A DNA stretch of 64,000 nt, taken from positions 73,267-137,266 of the forward strand of contig CAYOCP010000010.1 of assembly GCA_964402505.1 (NCBI GenBank). The letters run 5' to 3'. The translations under genes and the position numbers were made by a program. The notes under the pieces are model-generated. The model searched no databases and was not told where the DNA came from. It saw only the letters and a program-made list of their open reading frames with translations. Source of the stretch: SLRI01 sp964402505 (GTDB lineage Bacteria; Pseudomonadota; Alphaproteobacteria; Geminicoccales; Geminicoccaceae). Of the stretch, positions 26,050 through 34,411 are shown piece after piece (the first letter of the stretch is position 1; each line of letters begins with the position of its first letter).

Positions 26050-27066
26050 ATGCGCTTTCTCGATTCGGCCAAGATCTTCGTGAAGTCGGGCGACGGCGGC
26101 AGCGGCTCGGCGGCGTTCCGGCGCGAGAAGTTCATCGAGTTCGGCGGTCCCGACGGCGGCGACGGCGGCCGCGGCGGTGACGTGGTGGCGGTCGCCGATC
26201 CCGCGCTGAACACGCTGATCGACTACCGCTACCGGCAGCACTTCAAGGCCGGGCGCGGCCAGGGCGGCGCCGGGCGGGAGCGCACCGGAGCGAGCGGCAA
26301 GGATGTCGAGCTCCGCCTGCCGGTGGGAACGCAGATCCTCGCCGACGACGAGGAGACGCTGATCGCCGACCTGCGGGAGCCCGGCGAGCGCGTGGTGCTG
26401 GCGAAAGGCGGCGATGGCGGCTTCGGCAATGTCCGCTTCAAGTCCTCGACCAACCGGACACCGCGCCGCGCCGATCCCGGCTGGCCCGGCGAGGAGCGCT
26501 GGCTCTGGCTGAAGCTGAAGCTGCTCGCCGATGCCGGGCTGGTCGGCCTGCCCAATGCCGGCAAGTCCACCTTCCTGGCATCGGTGAGCCGCGCCCGCCC
26601 GAAGATCGCCGACTACCCCTTCACGACGCTCGAGCCCCGGCTCGGCACCGTCGTCCTCGACGATCAGAGCCTCGTCATCGCCGACATTCCGGGCCTCATC
26701 GAGGGTGCCTCCCTGGGCGTCGGCCTCGGCGACCGCTTCCTCGGCCACATCGAGCGCTGCGCCACCCTCGTCCACCTCGTCGACGGCACCGCCGAGCACC
26801 CGGACGCGGCCTGGCGGACGGTGCGCGGCGAGCTCGAGGCCTACGGCCATGGCCTCGCGCAAAAACCGGAGATCCTCTGCCTCAACAAGATCGACGCGCT
26901 GACGCAGGAAGTGATCGAGGAGCGCCGCGCCCGGCTCGAAGCGGTCTCCGGGCAAAGGGTCCGCTGCATCTCCGGCGTGGCCAGGGAGGGCCTCGAGCTC
27001 GTGCTGCACGAGATCCTCGCGCATGTGCGCGCCCGCGGCCATGCCGCCGTGGAGGCACGGGGCTGA
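26050..27066 (+). CDS. obgE: GTPase ObgE/CgtA
   Basis: A 338-residue protein with the glycine-rich Obg fold first (residues 1-157; DGGSGSAAFRREKF, GGPDGGDGGRGGDVV) and then the G domain. G1 is GLPNAGKS at 166-173, G3 is DIPGLIEGA and G4 is NKID. The C-terminal extra domain is short. Obg acts in late 50S ribosome assembly and stress control. Its place behind rplU-rpmA and before proB is standard in alphaproteobacteria. The gap to proB is only 5 bp. Confidence 0.97.
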   Translation: MRFLDSAKIFVKSGDGGSGSAAFRREKFIEFGGPDGGDGGRGGDVVAVADPALNTLIDYRYRQHFKAGRGQGGAGRERTGASGKDVELRLPVGTQILADDEETLIADLREPGERVVLAKGGDGGFGNVRFKSSTNRTPRRADPGWPGEERWLWLKLKLLADAGLVGLPNAGKSTFLASVSRARPKIADYPFTTLEPRLGTVVLDDQSLVIADIPGLIEGASLGVGLGDRFLGHIERCATLVHLVDGTAEHPDAAWRTVRGELEAYGHGLAQKPEILCLNKIDALTQEVIEERRARLEAVSGQRVRCISGVAREGLELVLHEILAHVRARGHAAVEARG

Positions 27067-27071
27067 AGCGC

Positions 27072-28229
27072 ATGCAGCCCGCCGCCCTCCTCGCCCGGCG
27101 ACGGGTCACGCTCAAGATCGGCTCGGCCCTGCTCGTCGACGAGGAGGGGCACATCCGCCGAAGCTGGCTCGACGGCCTCGCCGCCGATATCGGCGAGCTC
27201 GTCGGCTCGGGCAGCCGGGTGATCGTCGTCACCTCGGGTGCGATCGCCCTCGGCCGCAGGGCGCTCGGCCTGCCGCCACGTCCGCTGCGCCTCGAGGAGA
27301 AGCAGGCCGCCGCCGCCACCGGCCAGATCCTGCTCGCCGGCGCCTGGGCCGAGAGCCTCGCCCATCACGGCCTCCGGGCCGCCCAGCTTCTCGTCACCCT
27401 CGGCGACACGGAGAGCCGGCGCCGCTACCTCAACGCCCGGGCGACCATCGAGACCCTGCTGCGGCTGGGTGCCGTGCCCGTCGTCAACGAGAACGACACC
27501 GTCGCCACGGCCGAGATCCGCTACGGCGACAACGACAGGCTCTCGGCCCGGGTCGCGGTGATGGCGGGTGCCGAGACGCTCGTCCTCCTCTCCGACATCG
27601 ACGGGCTCTACACCGCCGATCCCGGCCGCGATCCCGACGCCCGGCACATTCCCGAGGTCGGGGAGATCAATGCCGACATCGCGGCCATGGCCGGCGGGCC
27701 GGCGAGCGCCGTCGGCACGGGCGGCATGGCGAGCAAGCTCGTCGCCGCCACCATCGCGACCCAGAGCGGCTGCGCCGTCCTGCTGACCAGCGGCAAGACC
27801 GACCGGCCGCTCCGGGCCCTGCGCCTGGGCGGCCGCTCCACCGTCTTCCTCGCCCGCTCCAACCCGCGCCGCGCGCGCAAGGACTGGCTCGCCGCGACCC
27901 TGAAGCCCTCCGGCAGCCTCACCGTCGACGACGGCGCCCTGCGTGCCCTCGAGCGCGGCTCGAGCCTGCTGCCGGCCGGCGTCGCCGCCGTCGCCGGCCG
28001 CTTCGAGCGCGGCGACGCGGTGCTCGTGCTCGACCGTGCCGGCACCACCGTCGCCAAGGGGCTCGTCGCCTACGATTCCGCCGACGCGGAGCGGATCCGG
28101 GGCCGGCGAACCGCCGACATCGAGGCCCTGCTCGGCTGGCGCGGCCGCGACGAGATGATCCATCGGGACGATCTGGTGCTGGTCCGCTCGAAGGCCGAAG
28201 CGGCGGGCGACGCCGAGGCCGGCGGCTGA
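27072..28229 (+). CDS. proB: Glutamate 5-kinase
   Basis: A 385-residue enzyme for the first step of proline synthesis (glutamate to gamma-glutamyl phosphate). The kinase domain shows RRVTLKIGSALLV, VTSGAIALGRRALGL, VPVVNENDTVATAEIRYGDNDRLSA and GTGGMASKL. The C-terminal ~100 residues (GSLTVDDGALRALERGSSLL onward) are the PUA domain. Length and domain order are typical for proteobacteria. It lies directly behind obgE and 82 bp before proA. Confidence 0.97.
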   Translation: MQPAALLARRRVTLKIGSALLVDEEGHIRRSWLDGLAADIGELVGSGSRVIVVTSGAIALGRRALGLPPRPLRLEEKQAAAATGQILLAGAWAESLAHHGLRAAQLLVTLGDTESRRRYLNARATIETLLRLGAVPVVNENDTVATAEIRYGDNDRLSARVAVMAGAETLVLLSDIDGLYTADPGRDPDARHIPEVGEINADIAAMAGGPASAVGTGGMASKLVAATIATQSGCAVLLTSGKTDRPLRALRLGGRSTVFLARSNPRRARKDWLAATLKPSGSLTVDDGALRALERGSSLLPAGVAAVAGRFERGDAVLVLDRAGTTVAKGLVAYDSADAERIRGRRTADIEALLGWRGRDEMIHRDDLVLVRSKAEAAGDAEAGG

Positions 28230-28311
28230 CCGGTGGCGGACCCGCCGCTGGCCGCGGACACCTCTTTGCTGCTATGCAACGCTCGAAACGGAACCCAGTC
28301 GGATCACCGCC

Positions 28312-29589
28312 ATGGCAACGGCATTCGAGGACACGCTGGCCCAGGACATCAGGGCCATGGGCCAGAGCGCCCGCGCCGCCTCGCTCATCCTCGCCTCGAC
28401 CCCGCGCGTGCTGAAGGACGAGGCGTTGCGCGCGGCGGCCGCCGGGTTGCGCGCGCAGCAGGAAGCCATTCTCGAGGCCAATGAAAGGGACCTCGCCGAC
28501 GGCCGGGCGCGGCATCTCACCCCCGCCTTGCTCGACCGGCTGGCGCTCGATCCCCGGCGCATCGACGGCATCGCCAGGAGCCTCGAGGCGATCGCCGAGC
28601 TCGGCGATCCGGTGGGCCAGGAGATCGCCCGCTGGCAGCGCCCGAACGGCCTCGACATCGCCCGCGTGCGCACCCCGCTCGGCGTCATCGGCGTGATCTA
28701 CGAGAGCCGGCCCAACGTCACGGCCGACGCCGGCGGCCTCTGCCTCAAGGCCGGCAACGCCGTGATCCTCAGGGGCGGCTCGGAGAGCTGCCATTCGTCG
28801 GCCGCCATCCACGCCTGCCTGGTCCAGGGACTGGCGACGGCCGGGCTGCCGCTCGACGCGATCCAGCTCGTCGGCACCACCGACCGGCGGGCCGTCGGCT
28901 TCCTGCTCCAGGAGAGCCGCTACGTCGACGTCATCGTGCCGCGCGGCGGACGCTCGCTGATCGAGCGGGTGCAGGCCGAGGCCCGCATGCCGGTCTTCGC
29001 CCATCTCGACGGCATCTGCCACGTCTACCTGCACGCCAGGGCCGACCCCGCCATGGCGCGGGCCATCGCACTCAACGCCAAGATGCGGCGCACCGGGATC
29101 TGCGGCGCCATGGAAACGCTGCTCTGCGACAGCAGCGCCGCCCCTTCCCTCCTGCCGCCCATCCTCGACGATCTGGCCCGCGCCGGCTGCGAGCTGCGCG
29201 GCGATTCCGGCGTCATGGCGCTGGATTCCCGCGTGCTGGCCGCGACCGAGGAGGACTGGCGGACGGAGTATCTGGACGCCATCCTGGCGGTGAAGCTGGT
29301 CGACGGGCTCGAGGATGCCATCGACCACATCGAGGCCTACGGCTCGCACCATACCGACAGCATCGTCACCGCCGACGCCAGGGCCGCCGCGACCTTCCTC
29401 GGCCGGGTCGACAGCGCCATCGTCATGCACAACGCCTCCACCCAGTTCGCCGATGGCGGCGAGTTCGGCATGGGTGCCGAGATCGGCATCTCGACCGGCC
29501 GCATGCACGCGCGCGGCCCGGTCGGCGTCGAGCAGCTCACCAGCTTCAAGTACCAGGTGCGCGGCAATGGCCAGACCCGTCCGGGCTGA
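28312..29589 (+). CDS. proA: Gamma-glutamyl phosphate reductase
   Basis: A 425-residue enzyme that reduces gamma-glutamyl phosphate to the semialdehyde with NADPH. Conserved blocks are PLGVIGVIYESRPNVTADA, ILRGGSESCHSS, VDVIVPRGGRSLI and MRRTGICGAMETLLCD, with the catalytic cysteine in the last (usual MRxxVCNALETLLV). The C-terminal FADGGEFGMGAEIGISTGRMHARGP is characteristic. It pairs with proB in one pathway. A 19-bp gap leads to nadD. Confidence 0.97.
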   Translation: MATAFEDTLAQDIRAMGQSARAASLILASTPRVLKDEALRAAAAGLRAQQEAILEANERDLADGRARHLTPALLDRLALDPRRIDGIARSLEAIAELGDPVGQEIARWQRPNGLDIARVRTPLGVIGVIYESRPNVTADAGGLCLKAGNAVILRGGSESCHSSAAIHACLVQGLATAGLPLDAIQLVGTTDRRAVGFLLQESRYVDVIVPRGGRSLIERVQAEARMPVFAHLDGICHVYLHARADPAMARAIALNAKMRRTGICGAMETLLCDSSAAPSLLPPILDDLARAGCELRGDSGVMALDSRVLAATEEDWRTEYLDAILAVKLVDGLEDAIDHIEAYGSHHTDSIVTADARAAATFLGRVDSAIVMHNASTQFADGGEFGMGAEIGISTGRMHARGPVGVEQLTSFKYQVRGNGQTRPG

Positions 29590-29607
29590 CCTCGCCTGGG
29601 CGCCCGC

Positions 29608-30309
29608 GTGACATCGCACCTCCCAGGGATCGACGGCGAGCCGCCCCTCGGCCGGCGCCGCGGCCCGCGCCTCTTTCGCCGGCAGCCCGAGCCGGCGCCA
29701 CCCCCCCGCCCGCCGCGACGCGCCATCGGCCTGCTCGGCGGCTCGTTCAACCCCGCCCATGCCGGCCACCTCTATGTCAGCCGCGAGGCCATCAAGCGCC
29801 TCGGGCTCGACGGGGTCTGGTGGCTGGTGTCGCCGCAGAACCCCCTGAAGCCCAAGGTCGGCATGGCGCCTTTCGAGGACCGCCTCGCCCGGGCCCGGGC
29901 GCTCGCCGATGATCCCCGCATCCTGGTCAGCGACCTCGAGCAGCGCCTTCGCACCATCTACACCGCCGACACGCTGGCCAGGCTGGCGCTTCTCCCCGAC
30001 ACGCGCTTCGTCTGGCTGATCGGTGCCGACAATCTCGTCCAACTGCCGCGCTGGCACCACTGGCGACGCATCTTCGCCCTCGCACCGATTGCGGTCTTCG
30101 ACCGGACACCCCATTCTAGAGGTGCCGCTTCAGGTCGTGCCGCCAGCCTTTTCGGACATGCCCGCCTGCCCGAGTGCCAGGCCCGACATCTGAAGGAGCG
30201 AGCGGCGCCGGCCTGGGTCTTCCTGCATCTGCCACCCCATCCGGCGTCGAGCACGGCGATCCGCGCCGGTCGCCAGAACGCCGCCACCCACCGGGAGAGA
30301 ACGCCCTGA
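29608..30309 (+). CDS. nadD: Nicotinate-nucleotide adenylyltransferase
   Basis: A 233-residue enzyme of NAD synthesis (nicotinate mononucleotide plus ATP). The nucleotidyltransferase motif GLLGGSFNPAHAGHLYVS is at about 42-59 and the C-terminal SSTAIR motif binds phosphate. FVWLIGADNLVQLPRWHHW is the substrate loop. The proline/arginine-rich first 40 residues are not conserved; the GTG at 29608 is the upstream choice and a later start is possible. Its stop overlaps the predicted CTG start of rsfS (CTGA). Confidence 0.93.
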   Translation: MTSHLPGIDGEPPLGRRRGPRLFRRQPEPAPPPRPPRRAIGLLGGSFNPAHAGHLYVSREAIKRLGLDGVWWLVSPQNPLKPKVGMAPFEDRLARARALADDPRILVSDLEQRLRTIYTADTLARLALLPDTRFVWLIGADNLVQLPRWHHWRRIFALAPIAVFDRTPHSRGAASGRAASLFGHARLPECQARHLKERAAPAWVFLHLPPHPASSTAIRAGRQNAATHRERTP

Positions 30310-30695
30310 CCGCGACCCCAGAACCCCAAGCCGCCGATTCCGTCCTGCCCCTGGTCATGAGCTCGCTCGACGACGACAAGGCGCTCGAGCCCAGCGTCAT
30401 CGACCTCGCCGGCAAGACCACGCTCGCCGACCACATGGTCGTGGCGACCGGCACGTCGCAGCGCCACCTGGCGTCGATGGCCGAGAAGCTCATCCAGCGC
30501 CTGAAGGAAGCCGGACGCGAAGGCATCCAGGCGGAAGGGCTCGGCGACAGCTCCTGGGTCCTGATCGACGCGGGCGAGGTGATCGTCCACCTGTTCCGCG
30601 CCGAGACGCGCTCCTTCTACGACATCGAGCGCCTCTGGCAGGTCGTGCCGCGCGAGCGGCTGCGGGCCGCCAACAACGCGGCCGACCCTGGCTGA
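30306..30695 (+). CDS. rsfS: Ribosome silencing factor RsfS (probable CTG start)
   Basis: The protein shows the RsfS core SSLDDDKALEPSVIDLAGKT, ADHMVVATGTSQRHLASMAE and WVLIDAGEVIVHLFRAETR, ending in SFYDIERLW. It binds L14 and blocks subunit joining when nutrients are short. The only in-frame ATG (30357) would cut just before SSLDDDK and lose the conserved leading helix (SVLPLVM). Between that and the distant upstream ATG at 30174 there is no ATG, GTG or TTG. A CTG at 30306 sits 7 bp behind GGGAGAG and overlaps the nadD stop as CTGA, so I propose it as the start (129 residues). Confidence 0.85.
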   Translation: MTATPEPQAADSVLPLVMSSLDDDKALEPSVIDLAGKTTLADHMVVATGTSQRHLASMAEKLIQRLKEAGREGIQAEGLGDSSWVLIDAGEVIVHLFRAETRSFYDIERLWQVVPRERLRAANNAADPG

Positions 30696-31126
30696 AGGTC
30701 AGCATTCTCGCCCTCGGCCGCAATCGCGACGCCGATCTCGACCGCCTGACCCGGGGCTACCTCGCCAGATGCCCCTGGTCGATCCGGCTCACCGAGCTGG
30801 TGCCGCGCAAGGGCGAGAGCGAGGCCGCCCGTCTCCTGCGCGCGCTTCCCGAGAACGCCGTCCTCATCGCCCTCGACGAAGGTGGCGAGGACATCACCAG
30901 CGGCGAGCTGGCCCGGCGCCTCGGCCAGTGGCGGGACCAGGGCCGCGACCTCGCCTTCTTGATCGGCGGCGCCGACGGCCTCGACCCGCCGACATTGGCC
31001 CAGGCCGACTGGCGCCTCGCCCTCGGCCGCCTCACCTGGCCCCATCTCCTCGTGCGCCTGCTCCTCGCCGAGCAGCTCTACCGCGCGAGCACCATCCTCG
31101 CAGGGCACCCGTATCACCGGGGGTGA
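30692..31126 (+). CDS. rlmH: 23S rRNA (pseudouridine1915-N3)-methyltransferase RlmH (probable CTG start)
   Basis: A SPOUT methyltransferase. The core reads VLIALDEGGEDITSGELARRL and FLIGGADGL, ending in the invariant tail RASTILAGHPYHRG. The first standard start in frame (GTG at 30800) would delete the N-terminal strand KVSILALGRNRDADLDRL, which is part of the conserved fold. The CTG at 30692 overlaps the rsfS stop (CTGA) and gives 144 residues, close to the usual ~150. No strong ribosome site is seen, so translation is probably coupled to rsfS. Confidence 0.9.
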   Translation: MKVSILALGRNRDADLDRLTRGYLARCPWSIRLTELVPRKGESEAARLLRALPENAVLIALDEGGEDITSGELARRLGQWRDQGRDLAFLIGGADGLDPPTLAQADWRLALGRLTWPHLLVRLLLAEQLYRASTILAGHPYHRG

Positions 31127-31187
31127 GCTCGGCGAAAGCGGGACGGGAACGGCACCCCGAAAGCCTGTCCGGACCATGGAGAGGCTC

Positions 31188-32213
31188 CTACACCGTCGAG
31201 GTGACCTTCTTCAGGCCTCTTGGCTTGTCCGGGTCGTGGCCCCGGGCGACGGCGAGAGCGGCGGCCATGGGATAGAAGGCGGTGATCGCCACGATCGGGT
31301 CGAGCAGCGGATGCAGGGGCTCCGGCAGCCGCACCACCTGCCCCGCGACGCTGGCATCGGGGCTCGCCGTGATCACCGTGCCACCGGCCGCCGCCATCTC
31401 GGCCGCGAAAACGGCCGTATCGGCGCCGCCCGCGTCGGCGAGGGCGAGCGCCAGGAGCGGGAATCCATCGTCGATCACCGCCCGGGGACCGTGCCGCACC
31501 TCGGCCGAGCTGAACGCCTCGGCATGGAGGTAGGAGGTCTCCTTCAGCTTGAGCGCCGCCTCGTTGGCGATCGCCAGGGTCGGCCCGCGGCCGAGAACGT
31601 AGAGGTGCTCGGCCGGGGCGAGGGCCTCGACCGCCCGCCCCCAGTCCACCCCGAGCGCCGCCTCGAGCCGTTCCGGCAGGCGCTCGAGGCTCTCTTCGAG
31701 CGTTCTGTCCCCGCGCCAGACGGCGATCAGCCGGGCGATGGCGACGAGCGTCAAAACGAAGCTCTTGGTCGCGGCGACGCTCCGCTCGGCCCCGGCGCGT
31801 TGCGGCAGCTCATGCCGCGCCGCGCCGGCGAGCGGCGAGCCGGGCTGGTTGACGATCGCCGCCGTCACCGCTCCCGATGCCGTCGCCGCCTCCATGCTGG
31901 CCACGAGATCGGGGCTGGCCCCCGACTGCGAGAGCCCGAGCACGAGCGCCCGGCCGAGCTCCGGCTTGACGCCGTAGCGGCTGACCAGGGATGGCGGCAG
32001 CGAGGCGGTGGCGAGTCCGGCGGCGAGTGCCAGCAGGGTGGCGCCATAGCTCGCGGCATGGTCCGAGCTGCCGCGCGCGATGGTCGCGGCGAAGACCGGT
32101 GGCGACGCATCGAGGGCCGCGGCGAGCGCGGCATAGGCCTCGCCATCCGCCGCCAGCTGGGCCGCCACCAGCTTCGGGGTCTGGCCCACCTCGTCGAGCA
32201 TGAGGGACGACAT
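31188..32213 (-). CDS. SIS-domain protein, probable glucosamine-6-phosphate deaminase/isomerase (NagB-II/GlmS-C-like)
   Basis: A 341-residue protein with two SIS sugar-phosphate domains. Landmarks are ARGSSDHAASYG, GLSQSGASPDLV, the central LYVLGRGPTLAIANEAALKL, then KETSYLHAEAFSSAEVRHGP and a C-terminal DPDKPRGLKKVTSTV. That tail and the KETSYLHAEA helix are those of the isomerase half of glucosamine-6-phosphate synthase; the glutaminase half is missing. Such proteins act as glucosamine-6-phosphate deaminases. Beside murQ, nagA and a GlcNAc-type kinase, a role in turning amino sugars into fructose-6-phosphate is likely. It lies 14 bp behind the kinase gene. Confidence 0.88.
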   Translation of the reverse strand: MSSLMLDEVGQTPKLVAAQLAADGEAYAALAAALDASPPVFAATIARGSSDHAASYGATLLALAAGLATASLPPSLVSRYGVKPELGRALVLGLSQSGASPDLVASMEAATASGAVTAAIVNQPGSPLAGAARHELPQRAGAERSVAATKSFVLTLVAIARLIAVWRGDRTLEESLERLPERLEAALGVDWGRAVEALAPAEHLYVLGRGPTLAIANEAALKLKETSYLHAEAFSSAEVRHGPRAVIDDGFPLLALALADAGGADTAVFAAEMAAAGGTVITASPDASVAGQVVRLPEPLHPLLDPIVAITAFYPMAAALAVARGHDPDKPRGLKKVTSTV

Positions 32214-32227
32214 CCGCAATCCTTTCG

Positions 32228-33136
32228 TCAGGCTTCGGGAAATTCCGCGGCGCTTCGGCCACGGGCGATCAGCAAGGCGCCATCCAAGGGCGAGCCCGCC
32301 CGCGCGCTTCGGTCCAGCGCCGGGCCGAGCGCCGCGGCGATGGGCGCCCGAAAGACCTCGGCGAGGCCGCCACCCAGGACCAGCTTCTCGCTTTCCGTGG
32401 CGGCGAGAGCGTGGGCCAGCCGCACGAGATGGTCCGCCGCCTCGTCGATCAGGAGCCGGGCATGCCGGTCGCCGCGCCCGGCCGTCTCGATCACCAGAGG
32501 GGCGAGGCTCGCGAACTCCCGGGGCCGCGCCTCCTTGAGCCAGGCCAGGATCGCGGAGGGCGACGACCCGAGCCGCGCCTCCAGGAGCGGCCAGAGGCCG
32601 CTTTCCGCATCGGCGCCATAGCCGTCGAGCCGCTCGAGCCAGTCGCCCACCGCCCGAAAGCCGAGCCAGGCACCGCCGCCCCGATCGCCGATCGGAAAGC
32701 CCCAGCCGCCGAACTGGCGGTTCGCACCGTCCGCTCGAAGCCGGAACCCGACCACCCCGGTGCCGATGGCGAGGAGGGCTCCGGGGCGCCCCTCGACCGC
32801 CCCGATCAGCGCCACATAGCCGTCGCTCGAGAGATGCAGCGCCGCGAAATCCGCGAAGGCCGCCCGAAAGCGCTCGGCACTGCCGGGTGCACTCGTCCCG
32901 GCGAGCCCGGCACTCAGCACGGTGACGGCGGCGGCCGCTTCGGGATCGAGCCCCACCCCGAGGCAGAGCTGCTGCCAAAGGGCGCGGATCTCGGCGAGAC
33001 CGCCCGCCGGGTCCTGAAAGAGGTTGCAGGGTCCGCCGGTCGCCTCGGCGATCACCCCGCCCTTGCCCGGAGCCAGCACCGCCCGGGTCTTGGTGCCACC
33101 GCCATCGACGGCCAGGATATAGCGTTGCTCACCCAT
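32228..33136 (-). CDS. N-acetylglucosamine kinase-like protein (BadF/BadG/BcrA/BcrD ATPase family)
   Basis: A 302-residue ASKHA-fold kinase. The phosphate-1 loop is LAVDGGGTKTRAVLA near the N-terminus. ALLAIGTGVVGF and GGWGFPIGDRGGGAWLGF are the second conserved region, and KLVLGGGLAEVF is the C-terminal adenosine site. This pattern is that of eukaryote-like and bacterial GlcNAc/GlcN kinases. It probably phosphorylates GlcNAc or a related sugar from wall turnover or the environment. First gene of the minus-strand arm, divergent from murQ. Confidence 0.87.
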   Translation of the reverse strand: MGEQRYILAVDGGGTKTRAVLAPGKGGVIAEATGGPCNLFQDPAGGLAEIRALWQQLCLGVGLDPEAAAAVTVLSAGLAGTSAPGSAERFRAAFADFAALHLSSDGYVALIGAVEGRPGALLAIGTGVVGFRLRADGANRQFGGWGFPIGDRGGGAWLGFRAVGDWLERLDGYGADAESGLWPLLEARLGSSPSAILAWLKEARPREFASLAPLVIETAGRGDRHARLLIDEAADHLVRLAHALAATESEKLVLGGGLAEVFRAPIAAALGPALDRSARAGSPLDGALLIARGRSAAEFPEA

Positions 33137-33201
33137 GGCCAGCGCATACAGAAAAACGCCTCGACCGGCAACGCGCCGGCCCCGGGCCTCCCACCTCGAT
33201 G

Positions 33202-33238
33202 AGGCCGTTCCGGCATCGGCTTGATGCGCGAACGGCCT
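33202..33238. promoter_or_regulatory. Large imperfect palindrome between divergent amino-sugar genes
   Basis: Arms of 16 nt: AGGCCGTTC-cg-GCATC and GATGC-gc-GAACGGCCT, with 14 base pairs, a 2x2 mismatch and the 5-nt loop GGCTT. It lies centrally between the kinase start (33136) and murQ (33311), just upstream of a promoter-like sequence. It could be an operator for a shared regulator or an RNA hairpin. No regulator gene is adjacent. Confidence 0.5.
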
Positions 33239-33260
33239 TTCGCTGCCTCGCCAGTCGACT

Positions 33261-33288
33261 CTTGCGCCGCTGTCCTTTCTGGTATGTT
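33261..33288 (+). promoter_or_regulatory. Candidate promoter for murQ-nagA
   Basis: CTTGCG at 33261-33266 and TATGTT at 33283-33288 are 16 bp apart. The murQ ATG follows 23 bp later, behind GGAGAAGGGA. The -10 box is good; the -35 box matches only partly. Confidence 0.45.
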
Positions 33289-33310
33289 CGGGCCGGCTTC
33301 GGAGAAGGGA

Positions 33311-34213
33311 ATGGACACGGAACGACGCCTCGAGCGCTATCGCGCCGCCGATCGCTGGCCGACCGGGGAAGCGCTCGCCGCCATGCTCGACAACCAGTCG
33401 GCCGCCTTCTGCGCCGTTCGGCAGGCGCTGCCGGCCCTCGCCGCCGCCGTTCGCGCGGCGGCCCACCGTCTCGGCAGCGGGCGGGGCCGGCTGGTCTATG
33501 TCGGCGCCGGCGCCTCCGGCCGCCTCGCCGTCCAGGACGGCGTCGAGCTCCATCCCACCTTCGGCTGGCCGCACGACCGGCTGCTCTTCCTTCTGGCCGG
33601 CGGCGAAGCGGCCCTGATGCGCTCGCGCGAGGGGGCCGAGGACGATGCCGAGGCCGGCGCCGGAGCGAGCATGGAGCACGGGATCGACCGGCAGGACGTG
33701 GTTCTCGGCGTCGCCGCCTCCGGCACCACCGCCTTCACCCGGGCCGCCATAGGTGCTGCCAGGGAACGGGGTGCCCTCACCATCGGCATGGCCAACAACC
33801 GGACGGCACCGCTGCTCCTCGATGCGGAGCACGCCGTCCTCCTCGAGACCGGGCCCGAGTTCCTCGCCGGCTCGACCCGCATGACCGCCGGCACGGCGCA
33901 GAAAATGGCGCTCAATCTCTTCTCGACCCAGACCATGACCGAGCTCGGCCGCGTCTATGACGGCCTCATGGTCAACGTCGTCCCCTCCAACGCCAAGCTG
34001 ATCGAGCGCGGCCGACGGATGGTCGGGATCATCACCGGCTGCGACGAGGCGACGGCCCGGGACGCGCACGAGGAGGCCGGACACGACGTCAAGCTCGCCG
34101 TGCTCATCGTCGACGGACTGCCGCTCGACGCGGCCCGAAGCTGCCTCGCCCGGGCCAAAGGCGATCTCCGCCGAGCCCGCGACATCGAGCCCGAGCCCAT
34201 CCACGAGACCTGA
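33311..34213 (+). CDS. murQ: N-acetylmuramic acid 6-phosphate etherase
   Basis: A 300-residue SIS-domain enzyme that splits the lactyl ether of MurNAc-6-phosphate to give GlcNAc-6-phosphate. The family landmarks VYVGAGASGRLAVQDGVEL, LGVAASGTTAFTRAAI, GPEFLAGSTRMTAGTAQK and MVNVVPSNAKLIERG are all present, including the catalytic glutamate in DGVEL and the G-S-T-R-M loop. The ATG at 33311 has the strong site GGAGAAGGGA. With nagA downstream it recycles peptidoglycan sugars. No transporter or MurR-type regulator is adjacent. Confidence 0.95.
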   Translation: MDTERRLERYRAADRWPTGEALAAMLDNQSAAFCAVRQALPALAAAVRAAAHRLGSGRGRLVYVGAGASGRLAVQDGVELHPTFGWPHDRLLFLLAGGEAALMRSREGAEDDAEAGAGASMEHGIDRQDVVLGVAASGTTAFTRAAIGAARERGALTIGMANNRTAPLLLDAEHAVLLETGPEFLAGSTRMTAGTAQKMALNLFSTQTMTELGRVYDGLMVNVVPSNAKLIERGRRMVGIITGCDEATARDAHEEAGHDVKLAVLIVDGLPLDAARSCLARAKGDLRRARDIEPEPIHET

Positions 34214-34411
34214 AAGCGCGTTCCGCGAGATGACCCTGCGACCCGCTTCGACCGTCCCCTACCCGATTGCGTCCGGATCGAAAGTCCGCCTTCTGCGGCG
34301 ATCCGCGGCCCGGATCGCCGGCGGCCGGCCGATGGCGCTCACCCCTTCCTTCCACCGCGCGGAGCGTTCCGACCTCGTCGCCAAGAGGCGTCGCAACCGA
34401 CGGAGGCGCGC

